From Streptomyces bathyalis (GTDB lineage Bacteria; Actinomycetota; Actinomycetes; Streptomycetales; Streptomycetaceae): 64,000 nucleotides of DNA. Of the stretch, positions 25,419-36,185 are shown one piece after another (position 1 is the first letter of the stretch; each line of letters starts with the position of its first letter). The notes below the pieces were generated by a model. That model was given only the letters and a program-made list of their open reading frames with translations, searched no databases and had not been told where the DNA came from. A program made the translations under genes and the position numbers. The stretch spans positions 4,774,001-4,838,000 of the forward strand of contig NZ_CP048882.1 of assembly GCF_015910445.1 (NCBI RefSeq), read 5' to 3'.

Positions 25419-25424
25419 ATGCTA
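25419..25424 (-). promoter_or_regulatory. putative -10 box of the SDR gene (leaderless)
   Basis: TAGCAT on the minus strand ends six bases before the SDR ATG at 25412. There is no Shine-Dalgarno sequence, so the mRNA probably starts at the ATG. Confidence 0.5.
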
Positions 25425-25485
25425 CGGGCTGCGACGGGTCCGACGCAGCGGGGCATCCCGGCGGGCGAGGCGCCGGGGCGACAGT

Positions 25486-25533
25486 TCCTCCCTGGCGGTG
25501 AGTTCGTCCCGTCCTCCCTGGCGGTGAGTTCGT
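25486..25533. repeat. 22-bp direct repeat, period 26
   Basis: TCCTCCCTGGCGGTGAGTTC plus two more bases occurs at 25486-25507 and 25512-25533 in the 264-base gap between the SDR gene and tamR. It looks like a recent tandem duplication. No gene is visible in this gap. Confidence 0.85.
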
Positions 25534-25676
25534 TCCGCCGGGACGAGCCGCTCCGCGAACGACGGCTGCGGGCAACCGGGTTCAGGGACGTTGCCAGGGG
25601 TCGGCCGATTCGATACCCGTGCCGGTGGCCACCACGTGCTTCCAGGGTGCGCATCCGCGCCGTACGGCTGGCGCCC

Positions 25677-26174
25677 TCAGCCGGGGATGTTGTCGAAGGG
25701 GGCGGTCAACCTGCGCAGCAGGGAGCCCAGTTCGGCCCGCTGCGCGGAGGACAGCTCGGCGAGGATGGCGCGCTCCTGGTAGAGGAGACCTGCGAGGGCG
25801 CTGTCGGCCCGGTCGCGGCCGTCAACCGTCAGCCGCACCAGCACGCCCCGCCGGTCACTGGGGTCGGGGAGACGCTCGACGAGCCCCTTCTTGGCGAGCC
25901 GGTCGATGCGGTTCGTCATCGTCCCCGAGGTCACGAGCGTCTGAGTGAGGAGCTGCCCGGGCGAGAGCTGGTACGGCGTGCCCGCCCGGCGCAGGGCCGT
26001 GAGGACGTCGAACTCCCAGGGCTCCAGGTTGTGTTCGGAGAAGGCGATTCTGCGCGCGCGGTCGAGGTGACGCGCGAGTCTGCTGACGCGGCTCAGCACC
26101 TCCAACGGCTCCACGTCGAGGTCCGGGCGCTCTCGGCGCCAGGCTGCCACCAGTCGGTCGACCTCGTCCTCCAT
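25677..26174 (-). CDS. tamR: MarR-family regulator, probable TamR
   Basis: The 165-residue protein has a winged-helix MarR domain: LEPWEFDVLTALRRAG, recognition region TLVTSGTMTNRIDRLAKKG, and the wing RLPDPSDRRGVLVRLT. In S. coelicolor TamR represses the divergent tam gene and aconitase and is released by trans-aconitate and related citric-cycle acids (recalled literature). The divergent arrangement here is the same, with a 71-base intergenic region holding a palindrome. I chose the ATG at 26174, which begins MEDEVDRLV; the open frame further upstream runs through the promoter. A TACACT box six bases before it suggests a leaderless mRNA. Confidence 0.88.
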   Translation of the reverse strand: MEDEVDRLVAAWRRERPDLDVEPLEVLSRVSRLARHLDRARRIAFSEHNLEPWEFDVLTALRRAGTPYQLSPGQLLTQTLVTSGTMTNRIDRLAKKGLVERLPDPSDRRGVLVRLTVDGRDRADSALAGLLYQERAILAELSSAQRAELGSLLRRLTAPFDNIPG

Positions 26175-26180
26175 GTGATC

Positions 26181-26186
26181 AGTGTA
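26181..26186 (-). promoter_or_regulatory. putative -10 box of tamR (leaderless)
   Basis: TACACT on the minus strand ends six bases before the ATG at 26174, which predicts a transcript starting at or near the start codon. Confidence 0.45.
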
Positions 26187-26208
26187 GTAGTTGTGTCGAC
26201 ATGAAGTC

Positions 26209-26222
26209 TCTTGACATCGAGA
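26209..26222. promoter_or_regulatory. candidate TamR operator
   Basis: TCTTGACATCGAGA is an imperfect palindrome (five of seven arm pairs match) lying between tamR and tam. It contains TTGACA and is 24 bases upstream of the tam ATG. MarR proteins bind such palindromes in divergent promoters. Confidence 0.6.
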
Positions 26223-26245
26223 TACTTTCGTTGGAGGCTGCCACC

Positions 26246-27223
26246 ATGACGTCACCTGTCTGGGACCCGCATCAGTACGCACGGCACTCCGGGCACCGCA
26301 ACCGCCCGATCACCGACCTGCTCGCCCGCGTGCCCGCACTGCCGGACGACGAGGCCCCGCGCATCGCCGACCTGGGCTGCGGGCCCGGCGGCCCGTCCGT
26401 GATGCTTGCCGACCGCTGGCCCGGCGCGCACATCACCGGCTACGACAACTCCCCGGCCATGCTGCACGAGGCCCGCGCTTACGCCGGGAGGACGTCCGCC
26501 GGCGGGAGCCTCGAATTCACCCACGCCGACCTCTCCACCTGGCGCCCCGCCCGCGGCGAACGCTTCGACCTGATCTTCTCCAACGCGGCTCTGCAATGGG
26601 TTCTCCCTTCCGCGGGTAAGAGCTGGGTTCTCCCTCACGAGGTGCAGGGCCGGGTCCTCCCGGACGGGGGTGACGCGGCACGCCCGGGCGGGGCCCAGGC
26701 ACACCCGAACGGGGCCGGACCCGGCCCTCTCCCGCCCGCGCCCGAGGACGGAGCGGCGGCCGGCACCGGCTTCTTCCCGACGTGGATCAGCGCCCTGCCG
26801 CCCGGCGGTGTGTTCGCCTTCCAGGTCCCCGGCAACTTCGACGCCCCCAGCCACACCCTGCTGCTGGAACTGCGCAACTCGCCGCGCTGGCGCGGACGTC
26901 TGGGCTCGGAGGCGCGCGGCGGCTCCGTCCGCGGCCCCGCTGAATACCTGGCCGAGCTGGAACCGCTGGGCTGCGACGTCGACGCGTGGGAGACGACGTA
27001 CGCGCAGCTGCTCAACGGCGAGGACCCCGTCCTGGACTGGGTCAAGGGCACGGCGCTGCGTCCCGTCCTGACGCTGCTGGCCGACGACCCCGAGGCGCAG
27101 CAGGCCTTCCTCGCCGAGTACGGGCAGCTGCTGCGAGAGGCCTATCCGCCGCTAGGAGGGGACCCTTCACGCGGGACCGTCTTCCCCTTCCGCCGCATCT
27201 TCGTCGTCGCGGTGAAGCGATGA
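26246..27223 (+). CDS. tam: trans-aconitate 2-methyltransferase with internal insertion
   Basis: Tam esterifies trans-aconitate with SAM, relieving inhibition of aconitase. The 325-residue product has the family start WDPHQYARHSGHRNRPITDL, SAM motif I IADLGCGPGG, GYDNSPAML and SNAALQWV. The C-terminal half (GGVFAFQVPGNFDAPSH to the FPFRRIFVVAVK end) is also intact. Typical Tam proteins have about 260-270 residues. Here some 55 residues of Gly/Pro/Ala-rich sequence are inserted between ALQWVLP and TWISALPPGG. The insertion begins with repeats of a WVLP/RVLP motif and keeps the frame. The start ATG at 26246 has GGAGG nine bases upstream. The stop overlaps the next gene (ATGA). Confidence 0.9.
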   Translation: MTSPVWDPHQYARHSGHRNRPITDLLARVPALPDDEAPRIADLGCGPGGPSVMLADRWPGAHITGYDNSPAMLHEARAYAGRTSAGGSLEFTHADLSTWRPARGERFDLIFSNAALQWVLPSAGKSWVLPHEVQGRVLPDGGDAARPGGAQAHPNGAGPGPLPPAPEDGAAAGTGFFPTWISALPPGGVFAFQVPGNFDAPSHTLLLELRNSPRWRGRLGSEARGGSVRGPAEYLAELEPLGCDVDAWETTYAQLLNGEDPVLDWVKGTALRPVLTLLADDPEAQQAFLAEYGQLLREAYPPLGGDPSRGTVFPFRRIFVVAVKR

Positions 27224-27675
27224 CGGACCCGGCGGCGGATCCCGCGGCGGGCCCCTCCCCGGACCTCGCCGCGGATGCCGCACCCGGAGCCGCACGGATG
27301 CCCGCGGAGATCGACTCCCTGGACCATGTGCAGCTCGCCGCGCCACCGGGCTCGGAGGACGCCCTGCGCGCGTACTACGCGGGCACGCTCGGGATGACGG
27401 AGATCCCCAAGCCCCCGGTGCTCGCCGCACGCGGCGGCTGCTGGTTCTCGGCGGGCTCCGTCGTGCTGCACCTGGGGATCGAGGAGGACTTCCGTCCCGC
27501 GCTGAAGGCCCATCCCGGCATCCGCGTGCGCGGCCTCACGGCCCTGGCCGCACGCCTCACCGACGCCGGCGCGTCCGTCCTCTGGGACGACGACCTCCCC
27601 GGCCACCGCCGCTTCTACTCCCACGACCCGGCGGGCAACCGGCTGGAGTTCCTGGAGCCGGCGCTCGGGGTGTGA
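27220..27675 (+). CDS. VOC/glyoxalase-fold protein
   Basis: The 151-residue protein has an Asp/Ala/Pro-rich N-terminal tail of about 30 residues. A vicinal-oxygen-chelate domain follows: SLDHVQLAAPPGSEDALRAY, GGCWFSAGSVVLHLGIEEDF and FYSHDPAGNRLEFLEP. The two halves provide the usual metal-ligand positions (His in DHVQL and VVLHLG, Glu in RLEFLE). The substrate is unknown. The ATG overlaps the tam stop as ATGA, so it is co-translated with tam and may serve the same metabolic context (inference). Confidence 0.88.
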   Translation: MTDPAADPAAGPSPDLAADAAPGAARMPAEIDSLDHVQLAAPPGSEDALRAYYAGTLGMTEIPKPPVLAARGGCWFSAGSVVLHLGIEEDFRPALKAHPGIRVRGLTALAARLTDAGASVLWDDDLPGHRRFYSHDPAGNRLEFLEPALGV

Positions 27676-27770
27676 CGTCCGGAACGCGCAGCTCAACAGC
27701 GCCTGCCCGCAATGCAGTTGCCGCTGCGGTCCAGGCCCGGCATCGTGCGGTCTCCCCATGACAGAAGAGG

Positions 27771-28757
27771 GTGACCGAGACGATGTCCGCACTTCACCCG
27801 CCCGTCGAGCCCTACGACGAGGGCATGCTCGACGTCGGCGACGGCCACCGCATCCACTGGGAGGTATGCGGAAACCCGGACGGCAAGCCCGCGCTCGTCG
27901 TGCACGGTGGCCCCGGATCGGGATGCGGCACGCTCGTACGGCGCCGCTTCGACCCCGACCGCTACAAGGTCGTCCTCTTCGACCAGCGCGGATGCGGACG
28001 CAGCACCCCGCACGCCGCCGATCCGTCGGCGGACCTGAGCTGCAACACCACCGGCCATCTCATCGCCGACATGGAACTGCTGCGTCAACATCTGCGGATC
28101 CAGCGGTGGTTGCTCTTCGGCGGTTCCTGGGGCTCCACGCTGATCCTCGCCTACGCGCAGCAGCACCCGGACCGCGTCTCCGAGATCGTCATTCCCGCCG
28201 TCACCACCACACGGCGCTCCGAGATCGACTGGCTCTACCGCGGTGCCGGCCGGTTCTTCCCGGAGGAGTGGCACCGCTTCCGCGAGGCGGTGCCGGAGGC
28301 CGACCCCGACGCCGGCCTCCCCGGGGTCCTCGCGGCGTACGCGCGGCGCATGGAGCACCCGGACCCCGTGGTCCGCGCCGCGGCCGCCGACGAGTGGTGC
28401 GCCTGGGAGGACACGGTCCTGTCCATGGAGCCGTCCCCGAGCGCGCCCTCGAAGCCGTTCGGGGACCGTCCGTCCGCCGCCCGTCACGCCCTCGTCCGCA
28501 TCGCCGCGCACTACTTCTCGCACGGCGCCTGGCTGGAAGAGGGGCAGCTGATACGGGACGCGGGGCGCCTGGCCGGAATCCCTGGCGTGCTCATCCACGG
28601 GCGCTTCGACCTGGGCGGGCCCCTCGGCACCGCGTGGGAGCTGGCGCGCGCCTGGCCCGGCTCCCGTCTCGTCGTCGTGGAGGACGCCGGACATCTGGGC
28701 AGTGACGCGATGGGCGGCGAGATCCGCACCGCCCTCGACGACTTCGCCACGACCTGA
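27771..28757 (+). CDS. pip: prolyl (proline imino-) aminopeptidase, alpha/beta hydrolase
   Basis: The enzyme removes N-terminal proline from peptides in the cytoplasm (MEROPS S33). The 328-residue protein has the oxyanion motif VVHGGPGSGCG, FDQRGCGRSTPH, and the nucleophile elbow GGSWGSTL. The acid sits in IHGRFDLGGPL and the catalytic His in VEDAGHLG. GTG at 27771 and ATG at 27783 are both possible starts; the purine run AGAAGAGGG favours either. Length and motifs are normal. It follows the VOC gene by 95 bases, so a separate promoter is possible. Confidence 0.92.
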   Translation: MTETMSALHPPVEPYDEGMLDVGDGHRIHWEVCGNPDGKPALVVHGGPGSGCGTLVRRRFDPDRYKVVLFDQRGCGRSTPHAADPSADLSCNTTGHLIADMELLRQHLRIQRWLLFGGSWGSTLILAYAQQHPDRVSEIVIPAVTTTRRSEIDWLYRGAGRFFPEEWHRFREAVPEADPDAGLPGVLAAYARRMEHPDPVVRAAAADEWCAWEDTVLSMEPSPSAPSKPFGDRPSAARHALVRIAAHYFSHGAWLEEGQLIRDAGRLAGIPGVLIHGRFDLGGPLGTAWELARAWPGSRLVVVEDAGHLGSDAMGGEIRTALDDFATT

Positions 28758-28811
28758 TCCCGTCGCAGGGCGGCCACCGGGTCCTGGCCCGGCCTGACCT
28801 GGCCCGGCGCG

Positions 28812-29507
28812 TCAGCTGCGTCTGTGACCTATGAGACGCGGTTTCGCCTCGAGTCCGTCCAATCCGTGCCAGGCCAGGTTCACCAGATGCGCGGCGACCT
28901 CGGCCTTCTTCGGCTTGCGGACGTTCAGCCACCACTGCCCCGTCAGCGCGACCATCCCGACCAGGGCCTGCGCGTACAGCGGCGAGAGCTTCGGGTCGAA
29001 GCCGCGGGACTTGAACTCGCGGCCCAGGATGTCCTCGACCTGTGTGGCGATGTCGCTGATCAGCGAGGCGAAATTGCCCGTCGACTGCGCGACGGGCGAA
29101 TCGCGGACGAGGATGCGGAAGCCGTCCGTATAGACGTCGATGTAGTCCAGCAGCGCGAACGCCGCCTGCTCCAGCAGCTCCCTCGGGTGCCCTCCTGTGA
29201 GGGCACCCGTCACCATGTCCAGGAGCTGCCGCATCTCACGGTCGATGACGACGGCGTAGAGACCTTCCTTGCCGCCGAAGTGCTCGTACACCACGGGCTT
29301 GGAGACGCCCGCCTTGGCCGCGATCTCCTCCACGGACGTGCCCTCGAAGCCGCGTTCGGCGAAGAGGGCACGTCCGATGTCGAGGAGCTGTTCTCGGCGT
29401 TCCTTGCCGCTCATCCGGCGACGGGCGGCGCGCTTCTCCTTCTTGGCGGCCCTGGTCGCTCTCGGGGGACCGGCGGAGCTGTCATCGGTCGGCACAGGGT
29501 CCATCAT
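28812..29507 (-). CDS. TetR-family regulator linked to fatty-acid desaturase
   Basis: The 231-residue protein has a basic N-terminal tail and a TetR helix-turn-helix (RREQLLDIGRALFAERGFEG, then IAAKAGVSKPVVYEHFGGK). A C-terminal ligand-binding domain follows. Its ATG overlaps the stop of the desaturase gene (ATGA), so the two form one operon. The operon position implies it controls the desaturase, probably in response to an acyl-CoA or lipid (inference from other TetR-desaturase pairs). Paired palindromes in the upstream divergent promoter are the likely binding site. Confidence 0.92.
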   Translation of the reverse strand: MMDPVPTDDSSAGPPRATRAAKKEKRAARRRMSGKERREQLLDIGRALFAERGFEGTSVEEIAAKAGVSKPVVYEHFGGKEGLYAVVIDREMRQLLDMVTGALTGGHPRELLEQAAFALLDYIDVYTDGFRILVRDSPVAQSTGNFASLISDIATQVEDILGREFKSRGFDPKLSPLYAQALVGMVALTGQWWLNVRKPKKAEVAAHLVNLAWHGLDGLEAKPRLIGHRRS

Positions 29508-30511
29508 GCCGCTTGGCGGGACGTCTCCTTGCGGCGGGAGTCGATACGGGAGCGGACCGGCCAGCGCACGTCGTACGCCCAGCCCGCCAGCTCCATCCAG
29601 CGGATGATGCGCGCGCTCGAGTCGAGCTGGCCCTTCTCCACGCCGTGACGGGCGCTCGTCGGGTCAGCGTGGTGCAGGTTGTGCCACGACTCACCGCAGG
29701 AGAGGATCGCCAGCCACCACACGTTGCCGGACTTGTCGCGGGACTTGAAGGGCCGCTTGCCCACCGCGTGGCAGATGGAGTTGATGGACCAGGTGACGTG
29801 GTGCAGCAGCGCCACACGCACCAGCGAGCCCCAGAAGAACGCCGTGAGCGCACCCTGCCAGGACATCGTGGCCAGGCCACCGATGACGGCGGGAAGCAGC
29901 AGCGAAGTCGTCGTCCACAGCACGAACTGCCGGGAGACGGCCCGGATCGCCGGGTCCTTGATCAGGTCGGGTGCGTACTTCTGCTGCGGGGTCTGCTCCT
30001 CGTCGAACATCCAGCCGACGTGCGCCCACCACAGGCCCTTCATCAGGGCGGGGACGGTCTCGCCGTAGCGCCAAGGCGAGTGGGGGTCGCCCTCGGCGTC
30101 GGAGTACTTGTGGTGCTTGCGGTGGTCGGCGACCCAGCGCACCACCGGCCCTTCCACGGCCAGGGAGCCCAGGACCGCGAGCGCGATGCGAAGCGGCCGC
30201 TTCGCCTTGAAGGAGCCGTGCGTGAAGTAGCGGTGGAAGCCGATCGTGATGCCGTGGCAGCCGATGAAATACATCGCCGTGAGCAGGCCGAGGTCCAGCC
30301 AGCTCACACCCCAGCCCCACATCAGCGGCACGGCTGCGAGCAGGGCGATGAAGGGAACGACGATGAAGGCCAGCAGCGCGATCTGCTCCACCGAGCCGCG
30401 CTTCTCATCGCCGAGCGTCGCCGATGCGACGGGGGATTCCTGGGCTCGGGAGGCGGTTTCGTTCTGGGCGTCGGGGGAGCTGTCGAGTACGTCCGGGGGG
30501 CTGGTGGTCAT
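29504..30511 (-). CDS. membrane acyl-CoA / fatty-acid desaturase
   Basis: This diiron membrane enzyme introduces a double bond (usually delta-9) in acyl chains, adjusting membrane fluidity. The 335-residue product has the three histidine boxes of the stearoyl-CoA desaturase family: HRYFTH, HRKHH and HNLHH. The boxes are separated by paired membrane helices (IALLAFIVVPFIALLAAVPL and others). The 45-residue N-terminal tail is polar. It heads an operon with the TetR gene and is divergent from ppc, with the palindrome pair between them. Confidence 0.94.
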   Translation of the reverse strand: MTTSPPDVLDSSPDAQNETASRAQESPVASATLGDEKRGSVEQIALLAFIVVPFIALLAAVPLMWGWGVSWLDLGLLTAMYFIGCHGITIGFHRYFTHGSFKAKRPLRIALAVLGSLAVEGPVVRWVADHRKHHKYSDAEGDPHSPWRYGETVPALMKGLWWAHVGWMFDEEQTPQQKYAPDLIKDPAIRAVSRQFVLWTTTSLLLPAVIGGLATMSWQGALTAFFWGSLVRVALLHHVTWSINSICHAVGKRPFKSRDKSGNVWWLAILSCGESWHNLHHADPTSARHGVEKGQLDSSARIIRWMELAGWAYDVRWPVRSRIDSRRKETSRQAA

Positions 30512-30582
30512 AGATGTCCCTTGTCAGAGCGGTAAGGGGCTTCTGCGTCGTGCACTGTTGCGTCTTGTGCCCACGCAAGTCC

Positions 30583-30609
30583 TACGGAACCGTAACCTAC
30601 GGCTTCGTA
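30583..30609. promoter_or_regulatory. paired palindromes, candidate TetR operator
   Basis: TACGGAACCGTA (30583-30594) and TACGGCTTCGTA (30598-30609) are two palindromes with centres 15 bases apart in the divergent desaturase-ppc promoter. The first has perfect five-base arms and the second four-base arms. They overlap plausible promoter boxes for both directions. The TetR protein in the desaturase operon is the obvious candidate to bind them. Confidence 0.65.
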
Positions 30610-30775
30610 AGTATGGCAGCCCACACAGGCGTAGCAAGTGGGGGCATGGGGAGACGAGACCGTGCTCACCCATCGGACGGCACCAGGGGCGGAAGGGCGC
30701 CCTGCATATCCTGGGGAGCGTCGGACAGCGCGGTCCGTGACCTGCCCGAAGCAAATGCTGCAAGGAGCCCCACCT

Positions 30776-33580
<2,805 letters not shown>

Positions 33581-33603
33581 CGGCACGGACGCACGACGCG
33601 AAC

Positions 33604-33643
33604 GGCGCCGCCGCAGCGGGACTTCACCCGCCGCGGCGGCGCC
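33604..33643 (+). terminator. long hairpin terminator after ppc
   Basis: The arms GGCGCCGCCGC (33604-33614) and GCGGCGGCGCC (33633-33643), continued inward by GCGGG/CCCGC, give a 16-pair stem with one mismatch and a six-base loop. It lies between ppc and a convergent gene and probably serves both. Confidence 0.8.
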
Positions 33644-33710
33644 GCGCAGTCTCAATCACAGCCATGGGTGGGGCAGGGCGTGGACGAAGGCCAGGGGCAC
33701 GCCCTCGAAG

Positions 33711-33740
33711 CCCGGTACGGACACGCCCGGTACGGTCACG
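33711..33740. repeat. 15-bp tandem duplicate
   Basis: CCCGGTACGGACACG and CCCGGTACGGTCACG lie head to tail between ppc and the membrane-protein gene. No function is evident. Confidence 0.75.
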
Positions 33741-33767
33741 CCAGGGACGCCCGCCCGGGGACGCGCC

Positions 33768-34304
33768 TCAGAACGTCAGCACCGCCCAGGACGCACCCAT
33801 CACCGCGATGCCGAGCACCCCCAGCACCAGCCCCGTCCGCTTCATCCGCATGCCCATCGCGAAGACGAGCCCCGCCAGCACCAGCGAACCCCCGAACGGC
33901 ACCGAACCGTAGAGCGCACCCGACGGGCCCGTGCGCACGGCCTCCTTCGTGCCCGGGCGCAGCGCCACCTGGAGCCGCTCTCCGACCTTCCCGGACGCGG
34001 ACTCGGCGATCGTCACCTTCTGCGCCTGCGCACCGTCCTTGGAGGTGGAGAAGAACGTTCCGGCACACTCCTCCTCGGTGCACTTCGCGATCCGCACCGT
34101 GCCCCGGACGTCGCTCGTGAGCGCCGGCCCCGCCGTCTCCCATGACGTCCACCCTCCGGCGACGAGCAGGAGCAGCGAACCCAGGATCAGCACGATGTTG
34201 CGCGTCAGCAGCAGCATCCCGAACATGCTCTCCCCGGCCCGGCGAGTGCGGCTGCGTTTGACCCGGACGGTGCCCGTCGAGGAAGTCGTCGAGGAGGAGG
34301 ACAT
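33768..34304 (-). CDS. membrane protein of unknown function
   Basis: I do not recognise this 178-residue protein. It has a Ser/Thr/Arg-rich cytoplasmic tail, a membrane helix (NIVLILGSLLLLVAGGW), and an extracytoplasmic domain of about 75 residues with one Cys pair (IAKCTEEECAG). Two further hydrophobic helices lie at the end (FGGSLVLAGLVFAMGM, TGLVLGVLGIAVMGASWAV). The paired Cys could form a disulfide. The ATG at 34304 is favoured over the open frame to 34349. It is downstream of pth on the same strand after a 144-base gap. Confidence 0.75.
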   Translation of the reverse strand: MSSSSTTSSTGTVRVKRSRTRRAGESMFGMLLLTRNIVLILGSLLLLVAGGWTSWETAGPALTSDVRGTVRIAKCTEEECAGTFFSTSKDGAQAQKVTIAESASGKVGERLQVALRPGTKEAVRTGPSGALYGSVPFGGSLVLAGLVFAMGMRMKRTGLVLGVLGIAVMGASWAVLTF

Positions 34305-34448
34305 GGCCGAGATCCTTGGGCAAACCGCCCGGAGGGTCAACCTCCGCATCCCGCTTGGGCAGTAAAAGGAGGATGCGTCCGGCTCCTCCCGGCCCGCACC
34401 GAAAACCGGCAGCAGCCGCCGAGCCGCCAGTCAACTCCCTGGCACGCG

Positions 34449-35099
34449 CTACGAGTTGTACGTGCTCTGCGCCCGCTCCAAGCCGTCCAGCACCAGCGAC
34501 TCCACCGCGTCCGCGGCCCGGTCGGTGAAGTAGTCGAGCTCCTTGCGCTCCGCCGCGGAGAAATCCTTCAGCACGTAGTCCGCGACCGGCATCCGGCCCG
34601 GCGGCCGGCCCACACCGAACCGCACACGGAAATATCCCGGCCCCATCGACTTCGTCAGCGACTTCAGCCCGTTGTGACCGTTGTCGCCGCCGCCCTTCTT
34701 CAGCCGCAGCACTCCGAAGTCGATGTCCAACTCGTCGTGGACCACCACCATCCGGTCCATCGGCACCTTGTAGAAGTCCCGCAGCGCCGTGACGGGACCA
34801 CCCGAGAGATTCATGTACGACATCGGCTGAGCCACCACCACACGGCAGCCCGAGGCCGAACCCGGCGCCCCGAACCGGCCCTCCAGCACACGCGAACGCG
34901 ACTTGTGCGCCTTGAACTTCCCCCCGATACGGGACGCCAGCAGATCCGTCACGGCGAACCCGATGTTGTGCCGGTTGCCCGCGTAACCCGGACCCGGATT
35001 GCCCAGGCCCACCACCAGCCACGGCCCCGACGGGCCGCCGCCCGAACCCCCGGCGGCACCAGCACCACCGGCACCACCCGTACCGGCAACAGTCCTCAT
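34449..35099 (-). CDS. pth: peptidyl-tRNA hydrolase
   Basis: Pth releases peptides from peptidyl-tRNAs that have dropped off the ribosome. The 216-residue protein starts with a Gly/Ala-rich leader of about 25 residues. The conserved core follows: VVGLGNPGPGYAGNRHNIGF with the catalytic His, QPMSYMNLSG, VVVHDELDIDFG with the catalytic Asp, and GGGDNGHNGLKSL. The last section has RVRFGVGRPPGRMPVADYVL. The ATG at 35099 has AAGGA ten bases upstream. It is downstream of rplY, as in many bacteria (ctc-pth). Confidence 0.96.
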   Translation of the reverse strand: MRTVAGTGGAGGAGAAGGSGGGPSGPWLVVGLGNPGPGYAGNRHNIGFAVTDLLASRIGGKFKAHKSRSRVLEGRFGAPGSASGCRVVVAQPMSYMNLSGGPVTALRDFYKVPMDRMVVVHDELDIDFGVLRLKKGGGDNGHNGLKSLTKSMGPGYFRVRFGVGRPPGRMPVADYVLKDFSAAERKELDYFTDRAADAVESLVLDGLERAQSTYNS

Positions 35100-35249
35100 C
35101 AGAACGGTCCTTCGAAGATCGGCGAACAGCGAACCGCGCCGGCGGCAACCGGCAGCGGAACGACCGCCGCCGCGCTCCACCCGGCCGAGCGGCCAGGGAA
35201 CGCGGCGGCAGCCGGAGATCAGGACCCGGAAGGCCGGATCAAGACCGGA

Positions 35250-35858
35250 TCACTCAGGGGCAACCTCGCTCGGGGCCTCCTCCGCGGCCTCGGTCTCCTC
35301 CTCGGGCTCCGGCTCCTCGGCCTGAGCCGCCAGCACCTGGATGACGACGTCGTCCTCCTCAACGGCCAGCGACGTGCCCTTCGGCAGCTTGATCTGCCCG
35401 GCCGTGACCGAGTCGCCCGCGTCCAGACCCTCGACGGACACCGTGACCGACTCCGGGATGTGCGTCGCCTCGGCCTCGACCGGCAGCGCGTTCAGCACGT
35501 GCTCCAGCAGGTTCTGCCCGGGAGCCAGTTCACCCTCGACGTGGATCGGCACGTCCACGTTCACCTTCTCGCCCTTGCGGACGATCAGCAGGTCCGCGTG
35601 GACCAGGAAGCCGCGGATCGCCTCGCGCTGCACGGCCTTCGGGATCACCAGCTGCTTCTTGCCCTCGACGTCCAGGTGGATCAGGACGTTCGGCGTCTTC
35701 AGCGCCATCATCATGTCGTAGCTGGGCAGCGCCACGTGGACCGGGTCCTCGCCGTGGCCGTAGATCACCGCGGGGATCTTCTCCTCGCGGCGCAGACGAC
35801 GAGCAGCGCCCTTGCCGAACTCGGAACGGATACTCGCGGAAAGGTTGACGTCAGCCAT
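35250..35858 (-). CDS. rplY: 50S ribosomal protein L25 / general stress protein Ctc
   Basis: This long (TL5/Ctc-type) form of L25 binds 5S rRNA in the large subunit. The 202-residue protein has the N-terminal L25 domain (SASIRSEFGKGAARRLRR, KIPAVIYGHG), a C-terminal beta domain (EGELAPGQNLLEHVLNALPV), and an acidic tail rich in Glu and Ala. GAGGAG precedes the ATG. It lies between prs and pth, the common prs-ctc-pth order. Confidence 0.96.
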   Translation of the reverse strand: MADVNLSASIRSEFGKGAARRLRREEKIPAVIYGHGEDPVHVALPSYDMMMALKTPNVLIHLDVEGKKQLVIPKAVQREAIRGFLVHADLLIVRKGEKVNVDVPIHVEGELAPGQNLLEHVLNALPVEAEATHIPESVTVSVEGLDAGDSVTAGQIKLPKGTSLAVEEDDVVIQVLAAQAEEPEPEEETEAAEEAPSEVAPE

Positions 35859-36185
35859 GCTGCGCTCCTCGCATTCGAAACGGATCCCGCATCTGGGGTG
35901 TCACTCGGTCCGTCCACGACAGACCGGCCACGCCGCAGAGCCGGCCCCGGCGGAGACCGCCGTGGGGACCCTGGCGAAGAGCGCGCGTCGATAACGGATG
36001 AGCCGGGCCGTACGACCAGCGCACGAACACGGCCTCCCTCGCCGAGCGACATCGGGAGTCTACGCGGCGAAGAAGGCCGTGCGGAAATCGATCACGATCA
36101 CGGAGCGGAACGAACCGCGGACGACGGGCCCGGCCCCGGCCGGGGCCGGAAGCAGCGGCCCGAGCAGCACGCCCGGGCCGCCCTC
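35859..36185. other. 327-bp gap between rplY and prs
   Basis: No gene is visible. The prs-proximal part contains a GC palindromic stretch around 36130-36150 (CCGGCCCCGGCCGGGGCCGG) that could act as a terminator. The rplY-proximal part presumably holds its promoter. Confidence 0.55.

Noticed and set aside
26590..26790. The Tam insertion as an intein
   Set aside because: It is only about 55 residues, lacks splice-junction Cys/Ser and His-Asn motifs, and is low complexity.
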